Positions 7,024-17,338 of a stretch of DNA of 64,000 nucleotides are shown one piece after another. Both the position numbers and the translations under genes were made by a program. Source of the DNA: DASTPP01 sp035762175 (GTDB lineage Bacteria; Myxococcota_A; Polyangia; Polyangiales; Polyangiaceae); contig DASTPP010000374.1 in NCBI GenBank assembly GCA_035762175.1, forward strand, positions 1-64,000, read 5' to 3'. The notes under the pieces are model-generated. The model worked only from the letters and a program-made list of their open reading frames with translations, had not been told where the DNA came from and made no database searches. Every line of letters starts with the position of its first letter. Positions within the stretch are counted from its first letter, which is position 1.

Positions 7024-10000
7024 ATGGCCCCGAGCGCATTCGAATTTACGCTGAACGGCGAGGCCCTCACGGTCGAGGGCTTCGCCGCGAACACGACGCT
7101 CTTGCAGTACCTGCGCGCGACGGGCAAGACGGGCACCAAAGAGGGCTGCGCCGAGGGCGACTGCGGGGCGTGCACGGTGGCGGTCGTCGAGGCCGACCAC
7201 GAAGGGCGCCGCACCTACCGCGCGATCAACAGCTGCATCACGCTCTTGCCGATGGTGGCCGGGCGCGAGGTCGTCACGGCCGAGGGGGTCGGGCGCGGGG
7301 GCCCGCACCCGGTGCAGGCGTCGATGGTCGAGCATTACGGCTCGCAGTGCGGCTACTGCACGCCGGGCTTCGTCGTCTCGATGTTCGAGGCCTACTACCG
7401 CGACGACATCAAGGGGCGCGAGCAGCTCGTCGACCAGCTCAACGGCAACCTCTGCCGGTGCACGGGCTACCGGCCGATTCGCGACGCGATGGTCGCGGCG
7501 CTCGAGGCGCGGGCGAGGCGCCCGGCGCCCGACCTCTTTCAGATCTCGCTGCGCAAGCCGGCCGCCCCGCTCGCGCCGCTCGACTACGCGGCGCGCGGCG
7601 AGCGCTTCGTGCGGCCGACGAGCCTCGACGAGCTCGTGCGGCTGCGGGCCGAGCACCCCGAGGCGGTGCTGGTGGCGGGCGCGACCGAGGTCGGCGTCGA
7701 CGTGACGAAGAAGGCGCGGCGCTTTCCGCTGCTCATCTCGACCGAGGGGGTCGAAGCGCTGCGGCGGGTCGAGCGGCGGCCCGACGCGTTCCGGGTGGGG
7801 GGGGCGGCGACGCTGACGGCGCTCGAAGAGGGGCTCGCGGGCGAGGTGCCGGCGGTCGACAAGATGCTCTGGGCCTTCGCGTCGCGGCAGATTCGAAACC
7901 GCGCGACGCTCGCGGGCAACCTGGTGACGGCCTCGCCCATCGGCGACATGGCGCCGCTCTTGCTGGCGCTCGACGCGTCGATCGAGCTGCGGTCGGCGCG
8001 CGGGGCGCGCGCGCTGCCGCTCGCCGAGTTCTTCACCGGCTACCGGCGGACGGCGCTCGCGGCCGACGAGATCGTCGAGGCGGTGGTGATCCCGCGGCGC
8101 CCGGCCGAGCGGCGCCGGGTCGAGTCGTACAAGGTGTCGAAGCGGCGCGAGCTCGACATCAGCATCGTCGCCGCCGCCTTCGCGGTCGAGCTGAGCGAGG
8201 CGGGGCTCGTGCGCCACGCGCGGCTCGCCTACGGGGGCGTCGCGCCGCGGCCGGTGCGGGCCGAGCGCACCGAGGCCTTTCTGGCGGGCAAGCCCTGGAC
8301 GGCCGAGACGGTGCGGGCGGCGCTGCCCCTGCTCGAGGCCGAGTTCTCGCCCATCGACGACGTGCGCTCGGGGGCGCCCTTCCGGCGCGGGCTCGTCGCG
8401 AGCCTCTTCGAGAAGTTCTTCGCGGGCGAGTCGAGCCAGGCGCAAGACGAGAAGCTCTCGTTCGAGACGGGCGAGCCGCTCGAGGGGCCCGAGGGGCCGG
8501 GCCGGCGGCTCGCGCACGAGAGCGCCGAGGGGCACGTCTCGGGCCGCGCGCTCTACGTCGACGACGAGGCCTGCCGGCGCCCCGCGCTGGTGATGTGGCC
8601 GGTCTGCTCGCCGCACGCCCGGGCGCGCATCGTGCGCCGGGACGCGGGCGCGGCGCGGGCGATGCCGGGGGTCGCGGCGGTGCTCTTGGCCGAAGACATT
8701 CCCGGCCTGAATGACGTGGGCGGCCCGCGCCGCGGCGAGATCTTGCTCGCCCGAGACGAGGCGCTCTTTCACGGGCACATGGTCGCGGTCGTGGTGGGCG
8801 ACTCGTACGAGGCGTGCCGCGCGGCGGCCGCGAAGGTCGAGGTCGACTACGAGCCCCGGACGCCGCTGCTCGGCCTGCGGCAGGCGATCGCGGCGGGCAG
8901 CTACCACACGAAGCCGCACGTCATTCGCCGGGGCGACGCCGACGCGGCCATCGCGGCCTCGCCGCACGAGCTCGAGGGCGAGCTCGAGATCGGCGGGCAA
9001 GAGCACTTCTACCTCGAGTCGCAGGCGGCCCACGCCGAGGCCGGCGACGACGGCGACGTGATCGTCACCTCGTCGACGCAGCACCCGAGCGAGATTCAAG
9101 AGGTCGTCTCGCACGTGCTCGGGCTGCCGCGGCACAAGGTCGTCGTGCGCTCGCCGCGCATGGGCGGCGGCTTCGGGGGCAAAGAGACGCAAGGCGCGAG
9201 CTGGGCGGCGCTGACGGCGCTCGCCGCCGTCCGGCTCGGGCGGCCCGTGCGCTGGCAGCTCGACCGCGACCTCGACATGGCGCTGACGGGCAAGCGCCAC
9301 CCCTTCTTCGCCCGCTACCGCGCGGGCTTCGACGCCGAGGGGCGCGTGCTCGGCGCGCGCGTCGAGCTCGTGTCGGACGGGGGCTGGGCGCTCGACCTGT
9401 CCGAGTCGATCTGCGACCGGGCGCTCTTTCACCTCGACAACGCGTACTACCTGCCGGCGGTGCACTTCTCGGGCCGCGTGGCCAAGACCAACGCCGTCTC
9501 GCACACCGCCTTCCGCGGCTTCGGCGGCCCGCAGGGCATGGTGGTCATCGAAGAAATTCTCGACCGGGTCGCGCGCCGGCTCGGCCTGCCGCCCGAGGCG
9601 GTGCGCGAGCGAAACCTCTACCGGGGCGAGGGCGAGACGAACACGACGCACTACGGCCAGCACATCGACGACAACCGCCTCGAGGCCATCTGGCAGTCGC
9701 TCAAGCGCTCGACCCGGCTCGACGAGCGGCGCGCCGAGGTGGCGCGCTTCAACGCCGCGAGCGGCCGCGTCAAGCGGGGCCTCGCCGTGACGCCGGTCAA
9801 GTTCGGCATCTCGTTCACCGCCTCGTTCTTGAACCAGGCCGGCGCCCTCGTGCTCATCTACCGCGACGGCACCGCGCAGGTGAACCACGGCGGCACCGAG
9901 ATGGGCCAGGGCCTCTACACCAAGATCCTCGGCATCGCGATGCGCGAGCTGGGCCTGCCGGCCGAGCGCGTCCGGGTCATGAAGACGCAGACCGACAAGG

Positions 10001-10833
10001 TGCCGAACACCTCGGCGACGGCCGCCTCGAGCGGGTCCGACCTGAACGGCGCCGCCGTCAAGGCCGCCTGCGACGAGCTGCGCGGCCGCCTCGCCCCCGT
10101 CGCCGCCGACCTGCTCGAGCGGCGGCACGGCGCGCGCGTCGACCCCGGCGCCCTGCGCTTCGAGGGCGGGCGGGTGCACGCGCCGGGCGGCGCCGCGATC
10201 GACTTCGCCGAGGCGGTCGAGGCCGCGTACATACGCCAGACGAGCCTGTCGGCCACCGGCTTCTACCGCACCCCCGGGCTCGCCTACGACAAGGCCGCCG
10301 GCAAGGGCCACCCCTTTCACTACTTCGCCTTCGGCGCCGCGCTCGCCGAGGTCGAGGTCGACGGCTACAGCGGCATGAAGCGCGTGCTCTCGGTCGACAT
10401 CTTGCACGACGTCGGCGACTCGCTCAACCCGGGCGTCGACCGCGGCCAGATCGAGGGCGGCTTCGTGCAAGGCATGGGCTGGCTGACGGGCGAAGAGCTC
10501 AAGTGGGACGCCGCGGGCAGGCTGATGACCCACTCGGCGAGCACCTACCAGATCCCCTCGATCGGCGACGCGCCCCCGCGCTTCCGCGTTCAGCTTTTGC
10601 CCCGCGCCGCGCAGGGCAACACCATTCACGGGAGCAAGGCCGTCGGCGAGCCGCCGCTCATGCTCGCCATCGCGGTGCGCGAGGCCATCCGCGACGCGAT
10701 TGCCGCCTTCGGCGAGCCCGGCGGCGAAGTCGATCTGCCCTCGCCCGCGACCCACGAGGCCATCTTCCACGCCGTGCGGGCCCGGCTCGCGCGCGCCGCC
10801 GCGCCGGCCGAAGAAGAGGCCGCCGAAGAGTGA
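7024..10833 (+). CDS. Xanthine dehydrogenase, single-chain molybdo-flavo-iron-sulfur enzyme
   Basis: 1269 residues, the full domain set of eukaryotic-type xanthine dehydrogenase in one chain; most bacteria split it in two or three subunits. N-terminal [2Fe-2S] domain with C42, C47, C50, C71; second [2Fe-2S] with C109, C112, C144, C146 (CRCTGYRPI); FAD domain about 185-360 with ATLAGNLVTASPIGD; then the molybdopterin domains with GGGFGGKE, AFRGFGGPQG and the C-terminal AVGEPPL whose Glu matches the catalytic base. It should oxidise hypoxanthine/xanthine to urate in the cytosol with NAD+ or oxygen. The linker between the FAD and Mo parts still carries HESAEGHVSGRALYVDD, the usual start of separate XdhB subunits, so this looks like a gene fusion. 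The divergent xdhC supports the call. Substrate within the family is inferred. Confidence 0.92.
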   Translation: MAPSAFEFTLNGEALTVEGFAANTTLLQYLRATGKTGTKEGCAEGDCGACTVAVVEADHEGRRTYRAINSCITLLPMVAGREVVTAEGVGRGGPHPVQASMVEHYGSQCGYCTPGFVVSMFEAYYRDDIKGREQLVDQLNGNLCRCTGYRPIRDAMVAALEARARRPAPDLFQISLRKPAAPLAPLDYAARGERFVRPTSLDELVRLRAEHPEAVLVAGATEVGVDVTKKARRFPLLISTEGVEALRRVERRPDAFRVGGAATLTALEEGLAGEVPAVDKMLWAFASRQIRNRATLAGNLVTASPIGDMAPLLLALDASIELRSARGARALPLAEFFTGYRRTALAADEIVEAVVIPRRPAERRRVESYKVSKRRELDISIVAAAFAVELSEAGLVRHARLAYGGVAPRPVRAERTEAFLAGKPWTAETVRAALPLLEAEFSPIDDVRSGAPFRRGLVASLFEKFFAGESSQAQDEKLSFETGEPLEGPEGPGRRLAHESAEGHVSGRALYVDDEACRRPALVMWPVCSPHARARIVRRDAGAARAMPGVAAVLLAEDIPGLNDVGGPRRGEILLARDEALFHGHMVAVVVGDSYEACRAAAAKVEVDYEPRTPLLGLRQAIAAGSYHTKPHVIRRGDADAAIAASPHELEGELEIGGQEHFYLESQAAHAEAGDDGDVIVTSSTQHPSEIQEVVSHVLGLPRHKVVVRSPRMGGGFGGKETQGASWAALTALAAVRLGRPVRWQLDRDLDMALTGKRHPFFARYRAGFDAEGRVLGARVELVSDGGWALDLSESICDRALFHLDNAYYLPAVHFSGRVAKTNAVSHTAFRGFGGPQGMVVIEEILDRVARRLGLPPEAVRERNLYRGEGETNTTHYGQHIDDNRLEAIWQSLKRSTRLDERRAEVARFNAASGRVKRGLAVTPVKFGISFTASFLNQAGALVLIYRDGTAQVNHGGTEMGQGLYTKILGIAMRELGLPAERVRVMKTQTDKVPNTSATAASSGSDLNGAAVKAACDELRGRLAPVAADLLERRHGARVDPGALRFEGGRVHAPGGAAIDFAEAVEAAYIRQTSLSATGFYRTPGLAYDKAAGKGHPFHYFAFGAALAEVEVDGYSGMKRVLSVDILHDVGDSLNPGVDRGQIEGGFVQGMGWLTGEELKWDAAGRLMTHSASTYQIPSIGDAPPRFRVQLLPRAAQGNTIHGSKAVGEPPLMLAIAVREAIRDAIAAFGEPGGEVDLPSPATHEAIFHAVRARLARAAAPAEEEAAEE

Positions 10834-10859
10834 GGCCCGGGCGGGCCGCGCGGGCGCGC

Positions 10860-11945
10860 TCAGTTGGGCTCGACGGGCCCCGGGTCGGGCGGGACGGGCC
10901 CGGGCGGGGGCGGCGCCGACGCGAGCGTGAACCCGACGTCGTAATGGCGCTGCAGCTCGACGATGTCGAAGCTGCGCCGGTAGATGGCCAGCTCGTCGAC
11001 GAGGCCGACGAGCTCGCAGGAGCCGATGCGGCCGACCAAGAACGACAGCGGCGTGGGGGCCGCCGGCGGCTGGTCGAACGCGCCCCCGCCCGAGCACGTG
11101 AAGGTGCCGTCTTCGCCGACGCAGACGGTGAGCGCGAACCCGTTGAAGACGGCGGCGACGTAGCTGAAGGCGCCGAGCCGGGGCTCGAGCCCCGCCGTGA
11201 CGAACACCTCTTCGCCCGTGTCCGTCGTGATCGAGGCGTAGGTGTCGATGTAGCGACCGGCGTCGGTGGCGTCGGGCACGGACGTCGTGCCCAGCGCCAG
11301 CGAGCCCTCGGACCCGGAGGTCGTGCTGAGCAAGCAGCCGCCGCCGAGCTCGGGGTCGGGCGGCACGGGCAGCATTCGCCAGAACTCGACGGTGAAGGGC
11401 TCGGCGAGCGTGACGTCGAGCTCCTCGACCAAGAGGGTACTCTGGCCCTCGAACGCGATCGAGCTGTCGTCGAAGAGGCCGAGGGGGCTCGGCGCGCGCG
11501 GGGGGGTCGGCCCGAGGAAGCGCCCCTCGGGGCCGCCCGGCACCGAATTGCGCGCGAAGTTTGGTTCGTCTTCGTCTTTGAAACGATAATAAGCGACGGG
11601 CTGGTCGGCGAGCACCGTCTGGCTGTACGGGTCGTCGGGCAAGACGACGCCGCCACCCGAGCCCCCCTTGCCGCCGGTGCCGCCCGTGCCGCCCGTGCCG
11701 CCCGTGCCGGCCCCGCCGCTGCCGCCGCGCCCGGCCCGGCCCCCCGTGCCCGTGCCCCCCTGCCCCGCGCGGCCCGACACCCCGGCGGCGCCCGCATCGC
11801 CCTCGTCTTCGCTCAGGCCGGTATCGTCAAAAAGCAGCGAACAAGCGCCCGTCGAGAGCAGTGTCGCGAGCCCCAGGCCCGCCAGAGCGCCCCGCCCGAG
11901 GAGGTTCAAGGGGTTTGTGCGTTGAGGCAAGCGAAGGGGCGACAT
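10860..11945 (-). CDS. Secreted lipoprotein with LamG/concanavalin-like domain
   Basis: 361 residues from ATG 11945. Residues 1-35 are a signal peptide ending in a plausible though non-canonical lipobox (STGAC). A Gly/Thr/Ala linker with GGTGGTGGTGG runs over about residues 50-98, a style common in Polyangiales lipoproteins. Residues 105-335 look like a LamG/concanavalin A-like jelly roll: ADQPVAYYRFKDE, then FTVEFWRMLP, YVAAVFNGFALTVCVG and VGLVDELAIYRRSFD are hallmark strands. The tail is Pro-rich. Such proteins are outer-surface, often sugar- or matrix-binding. It is convergent with xanthine dehydrogenase with a 26-base gap. No enzyme residues seen; the ligand is unknown. Confidence 0.75.
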   Translation of the reverse strand: MSPLRLPQRTNPLNLLGRGALAGLGLATLLSTGACSLLFDDTGLSEDEGDAGAAGVSGRAGQGGTGTGGRAGRGGSGGAGTGGTGGTGGTGGKGGSGGGVVLPDDPYSQTVLADQPVAYYRFKDEDEPNFARNSVPGGPEGRFLGPTPPRAPSPLGLFDDSSIAFEGQSTLLVEELDVTLAEPFTVEFWRMLPVPPDPELGGGCLLSTTSGSEGSLALGTTSVPDATDAGRYIDTYASITTDTGEEVFVTAGLEPRLGAFSYVAAVFNGFALTVCVGEDGTFTCSGGGAFDQPPAAPTPLSFLVGRIGSCELVGLVDELAIYRRSFDIVELQRHYDVGFTLASAPPPPGPVPPDPGPVEPN

Positions 11946-12638
11946 CGGTGCCAGCTTACAACGGAGGGCGCGAGCGTCGAGAGGCTTCGTCGCCCCGCAC
12001 GGACAAGGCCCGAGGGCCCTGGTCGACTCATCTCGCGAGCGGGCGGAGGCCACCCCAATCTTGCATGCCCTTCGCCGCCGTGTTTCGGCGCCGCCAACCG
12101 AAGCCCACGTCGCCCCGAGCTAGCCCAAGCCCGGCCGCGGTGGGCAGTCGCCATCGGCGCGAGGTGCTCGAACTCTCTCTTGAAACAGGCTCGCCGGCTT
12201 TTTGAAACTGCGCCCGGCCCGAGCGCCTCGGCGGCGGGCGCGAAGGGGCGCGGCGGGCTTCTACGTTCTTAGACGAGTTTCTACGAAGTCGGCGCCCGAC
12301 CGGGCCCTTTTCGCCGCTTTTTTCGGCATTTTCGGGGCCAGCGCGGCCCGGCACGGCACGTGCTGAAGGGGCCCGCTGCCCCCGTCCGCCGAGTTCGAAG
12401 AGCGCGACGTGGGGCGTCATCCACCCACGAACCCGGCCCCCGGGCGGGACGCGAGGCAACGATGGGCTACCCCTATCACAAGCACGTTGCCGGCTTGTTT
12501 CCGACCCTCGCAGAGAGCCTGCGGGCGACGCCCCCGCTCGGGGCGCCGCCGGGTCGGGCCCCGAAGGCCCGCGACGAGAAGGCCATGACCTCGAAGCACC
12601 CCCCCAAGCCCGGCGCCCTACGAACCGAGGAGACCGCC
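11946..12638. other. Intergenic region
   Basis: 693 bases. An ATG-started extension in the next gene's frame begins at 12360 but lacks coding character, and the strong ribosome-binding site near 12630 argues against it. A lower-GC stretch at 12170-12345 with T-runs and a repeated ttctacg (12260 and 12280 area) may be a promoter region. Nothing else recognised. Confidence 0.5.
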
Positions 12639-13133
12639 ATGACCGCGAACCACTCACCCTTGATCAGCACCTTGCGGGCCGACGCGACCGACGCGGCGTG
12701 GCGGACGGCGGCCTCGCAGTTCGTGAAGCTGGCGCGCGAGCCGCTCGTCGGGCTGCTCACGCGCCACCTCGCCCCGGGCGACGACGCGATGCGGGCGAAG
12801 CTCGCGGCCTTCCTGACGACCGAGCTCGGCGGCGCGCTGCTCTCGGTGGCGCTCTCGGCGGCGCTCTCGGCCCTGCCCGAGTCGGCCGGGCCGGCGCCGC
12901 CGCGGCTCGCCCGCGAGCTGCGGGTGCGCGCGCTCGCCGACGCGGGCGACGTGCTGGCCGACGTGGTGATGGGGCCGCTGCGCCAGGTGCTCGCGCTCTC
13001 GGTGCACGGCTTCGGGCCGCTCGGCGCGGCCGAGGGGCCGGCGGGCGCCCTGGGGGAGGGTGTGCGCCGGCCCGAGGGGGACGTCTCACATGAGGCGCCC
13101 TCCGCCCCCGCCGAGCGCGACGCGCGGGCGTGA
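12639..13133 (+). CDS. Hypothetical helical protein
   Basis: 164 residues. The start ATG at 12639 is set by a strong GAGGAG Shine-Dalgarno six bases upstream; an in-frame open stretch back to 12360 looks non-coding. Sequence is helical and Leu/Ala-rich (AAWRTAASQFVKLAREPLVG, LLTRHLAP, then a hydrophobic LGGALLSVALSAALSAL segment at about 66-83 that may be a buried amphipathic helix or a membrane segment). The C-terminal 30 residues are low complexity. No family recognised. It stops 57 bases before the VWA-FHA gene on the same strand and may be cotranscribed. Confidence 0.65.
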   Translation: MTANHSPLISTLRADATDAAWRTAASQFVKLAREPLVGLLTRHLAPGDDAMRAKLAAFLTTELGGALLSVALSAALSALPESAGPAPPRLARELRVRALADAGDVLADVVMGPLRQVLALSVHGFGPLGAAEGPAGALGEGVRRPEGDVSHEAPSAPAERDARA

Positions 13134-13190
13134 GCGGCGGGGGCCGCCCGGGGCCGGGCACCGTAGACAGTGGGGTCTGGCGACCCGAAG

Positions 13191-14810
13191 ATGAACTCGA
13201 TGCAAGGCCCCCCCCTCCGGCTCGAACTTACCCCCGAATACCGCCGCGTCGCCCCCGGCCCGACGAAGCTGCACCTGGTGGCGACGGTCGGCGCCGCGTC
13301 GCTGGGCGTCGACACGAGGCGGCCCGACCTCTCGATCGTGCTCGCGCTCGACGTGTCGGGCTCGATGAGCGGGCCGCCGCTCGAACAGGTGGTACGATCG
13401 GTCGAGCGGATCGTCGACCTCCTGGGCGATCGCGACCGACTCGGCGTGGTCGCCTTCTCCGAGAACGCGACCGAGGTGGCGGCGCTCGCGCCGCTCTCGG
13501 CCGAGGCGCGCCGCGCGGTCAAGGGGCGGGTGCGGCGGCTGCGGGCCGACGGCGGCACGAACGTCGAGGCGGGGCTCCGGCTCGCGCGCTCGCTGCTGCC
13601 GGCGCGCGGCGAGCACGAGCGGCAGGCGGTGCTCTTGCTGAGCGACGGCGTGCCCAACCGCGGGGCGAGCGCGCCGGCGGCGCTCTCGTCGATCGCGGCG
13701 TCGATGCGGCCCGACGTGTCGGTGTCGGTGCTCGGCTACGGGGCGAAGCACGACGAGGCGCTGCTCGCGGCGGTGGCGACGGGCGGCGGCGGGCGCTACC
13801 GCTTCATCGCCGACCCGGCCTCGTGCGCGCTCGAGCTCGCGCAGGCCGTGGGGGCGCAGGGCGACGTGGTGGCCGAGGGCGTCGAGCTGGCGCTGCGGCC
13901 GGCCGAGGGGGTCGAGGTGCTGCGGGTGCTCGGCGGCCAGACGATGCGCGTGTCGGTGGGCGGGCTGGTCGTGCCGCTCGAAGACGCGCTGCAGGGGGGC
14001 GAGCTGCACGTCGCCTTCGCGCTCGAGCTCGGCGAGCGCTTCGGGCGCGCGGGCGGCGAGATCGCCTGGTCGATGCTGCGCTTCCGGCGCGCGGGCTCGA
14101 AGGTGCTCGAGTCGGTCGAGGCGAGCGCCTCGGTCGACGTCGCGGGCGGCGCGCCCGAGCTCGACCCCCCGACGCACCGCAAGGTGCTGCTCGCGAAGAG
14201 CGACGAGCTGCGCGCGGCGGCGCGGGCGCTCGCCGACCGGGGGCAGTTCGACGGGGCGGCGGCGGCCCTGCGGGGCCTCTTGCGCGAGATCGAGGCGGCG
14301 CCCGGGTACGCCGCCTCCGACGGCAGCGCCCTCTCGGAGGCGCGCGAGGCGCTGCTCGACGAGGTGATGGCCTACGAGCGCCGCCCGAGCGCCGAGGCCT
14401 ACTCGGTCTACAAGAAGTCGACCCAGGGCCTGACCTTCACCTCGTCGAGCACCATGCCGCCGCCGAAGCACTCGCGCGAGGTGGCCATCGCCGAGATGGC
14501 GGCGGGCCCCTACCCCAAGGCGCGCCTGCGCATCGTGGGCGGCCCGCGCGCCGGGGCGCTCGTCGCGCTCGGCGTGCGCAACTGCATCGGCCGCACCTCG
14601 AGCGCCGACGTGCCGCTGCAAGACGAGATGGTGTCGCGGCGGCACGCCGAGATCTTCGCGCACGACGGCCGCTTCTGGGTCGCCGACCTCGGCAGCACCA
14701 ACGTGACGCTCTTCAACGGCCACCCCGTCGGCGCGGCCCCGCAGCGCCTCGCGCCCGGCGACGTCGTGAAGGTGGGCCGGTCCGAGCTCGTGTACGAAGA
14801 GTACAACTGA
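13191..14810 (+). CDS. VWA-FHA domain protein
   Basis: 539 residues from ATG 13191 (a GTG seven codons earlier is possible). VWA domain about 45-220 with the full MIDAS: LALDVSGSMS (D54, S56, S58), GGTNVEAGL and LLLSDGVPN, so metal-ion-dependent binding should be intact. A middle part (LAKSDELRAAARAL ... GFTFTSSS-like linker) matches the Ca-activated chloride channel/inter-alpha-inhibitor-like layout seen in myxobacterial VWA proteins. The C-terminal FHA domain (about 440-539) has GRTSSADVPL and SRRHAEI, the phosphothreonine-binding core. No signal peptide, so probably cytosolic. The combination suggests a scaffold that reads Ser/Thr-kinase phosphorylation, as expected in kinase-rich myxobacteria; the partner is not adjacent. 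Confidence 0.85.
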   Translation: MNSMQGPPLRLELTPEYRRVAPGPTKLHLVATVGAASLGVDTRRPDLSIVLALDVSGSMSGPPLEQVVRSVERIVDLLGDRDRLGVVAFSENATEVAALAPLSAEARRAVKGRVRRLRADGGTNVEAGLRLARSLLPARGEHERQAVLLLSDGVPNRGASAPAALSSIAASMRPDVSVSVLGYGAKHDEALLAAVATGGGGRYRFIADPASCALELAQAVGAQGDVVAEGVELALRPAEGVEVLRVLGGQTMRVSVGGLVVPLEDALQGGELHVAFALELGERFGRAGGEIAWSMLRFRRAGSKVLESVEASASVDVAGGAPELDPPTHRKVLLAKSDELRAAARALADRGQFDGAAAALRGLLREIEAAPGYAASDGSALSEAREALLDEVMAYERRPSAEAYSVYKKSTQGLTFTSSSTMPPPKHSREVAIAEMAAGPYPKARLRIVGGPRAGALVALGVRNCIGRTSSADVPLQDEMVSRRHAEIFAHDGRFWVADLGSTNVTLFNGHPVGAAPQRLAPGDVVKVGRSELVYEEYN

Positions 14811-14998
14811 GGCGTCAACCGCCGCTCGCGGGGCGCCGCGCCGGCCTCGCCCCCCGCTCGGTGGGGCCGCGCGGGCCGGGGGCCGCGGGGCCGCGGCATG
14901 CCCGCCGCCGCCGAGGCCGCCGGGCGCCCGTCCCGGGGTGACCAACCTCTCGACCTCGGGGCCGGGATGAGCGAGCCTACATCGGAGGACACGCTTGC

Positions 14999-15775
14999 AT
15001 GGCCTCCGCCCCCTCCGACCCCCTCAAGCAGGTCGTGCGCTGGCAGCGCCAGCTTGCGGCCGCCGGCCAGCCGCCCGAAGAGCTCATCTCGTTCGTCGCC
15101 GGCGCTTACCCCGAGGCGGCGCAAGCCGCGGCGCGTTACGGCGTCGCGCTCCGCCCCAAGGGGGTCTCGCCGGTCGCCTGGGCCACCAATTCGTTCCTGC
15201 GGAGCCACGTCGTCTTCCTTCTGTACTTCTCGTGGGAGGCCGGCGACGACTTCGAAGTCCGGTCGTGCCAGACCTCGCTCGGCCCGACCGGCCTCTTGGC
15301 GCTGACGGGGCGGCTGAGCGCGCTCACCGACCTGTTCAGCCGCGAGGGGCACGCCTTCCGGCCGGCGGACGCCGAGATCCTGGCGAAGATCATGGCGCCT
15401 TCGGTCGTCGGCGACCGGCGCCCCGACGGCAGCGCGCTCAGCACGCCGGTGCGCAAGGCGCGCATCCGGAGCACGCTGCTCGACGAGGTGTCGCTGCGCA
15501 CGATCGACTCGGGCAGCGTCCGCAGCCGCCTCGTGCCGGCCGAGCCGCACGCCTGGTGGGCGCTGCGGCCCACGCTCGAGGCGCCGAACCTGGTCGAGGC
15601 GCCCTGGGGGTGGGTCGAGACCTTTTCGTACCTGCAGGGGCTCGACTCGGTGGCGCCCGACGGCGGCTCGGCGCTCTTTCAGCTGACGCGCTACACCTGC
15701 GCGATCGACGCGCGCACCTACTCCGTTCGCAAGACGGCCGAGCCGCTCGGGCAGCTCTGGCTGCGCATGCCGTGA
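14999..15775 (+). CDS. Hypothetical protein
   Basis: 258 residues starting at ATG 14999. No family recognised. The N-terminus is helical (LKQVVRWQRQLAAAGQPPEE), followed by a mixed alpha/beta region with several aromatic residues (HVVFLLYFSWEAGDDF; AWWALRPTLEAPN; WGWVETFSYLQGL). No signal peptide, transmembrane helix or metal motif. Composition and codon use match the neighbours. It stands 188 bases after the VWA-FHA gene and 40 before the flavoenzyme, so it could be transcribed with either. Confidence 0.65.
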   Translation: MASAPSDPLKQVVRWQRQLAAAGQPPEELISFVAGAYPEAAQAAARYGVALRPKGVSPVAWATNSFLRSHVVFLLYFSWEAGDDFEVRSCQTSLGPTGLLALTGRLSALTDLFSREGHAFRPADAEILAKIMAPSVVGDRRPDGSALSTPVRKARIRSTLLDEVSLRTIDSGSVRSRLVPAEPHAWWALRPTLEAPNLVEAPWGWVETFSYLQGLDSVAPDGGSALFQLTRYTCAIDARTYSVRKTAEPLGQLWLRMP

Positions 15776-15815
15776 GCGCGGCCCCGGCGACGCGCGCCCT
15801 CCGTCCGGACGACCC

Positions 15816-17306
<1,491 letters not shown>

Positions 17307-17309
17307 CGC

Positions 17310-17338
17310 CCTGACGCCGCGGCGCCGGCGGCGTCAGG
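17310..17338. terminator. Bidirectional hairpin terminator
   Basis: Perfect 11-bp inverted repeat cctgacgccgc / gcggcgtcagg (17310-17320 and 17328-17338) with a 7-base loop, placed 4 bases after the flavoenzyme stop and overlapping the stop of the opposing kinase gene. There is no U-tract, as is usual in such GC-rich genomes, so the function is inferred from position and symmetry. Confidence 0.65.

Noticed and set aside
12360..12638. N-terminal extension of the hypothetical gene at 12639
   Set aside because: Composition is non-coding and a strong Shine-Dalgarno sits just before 12639.
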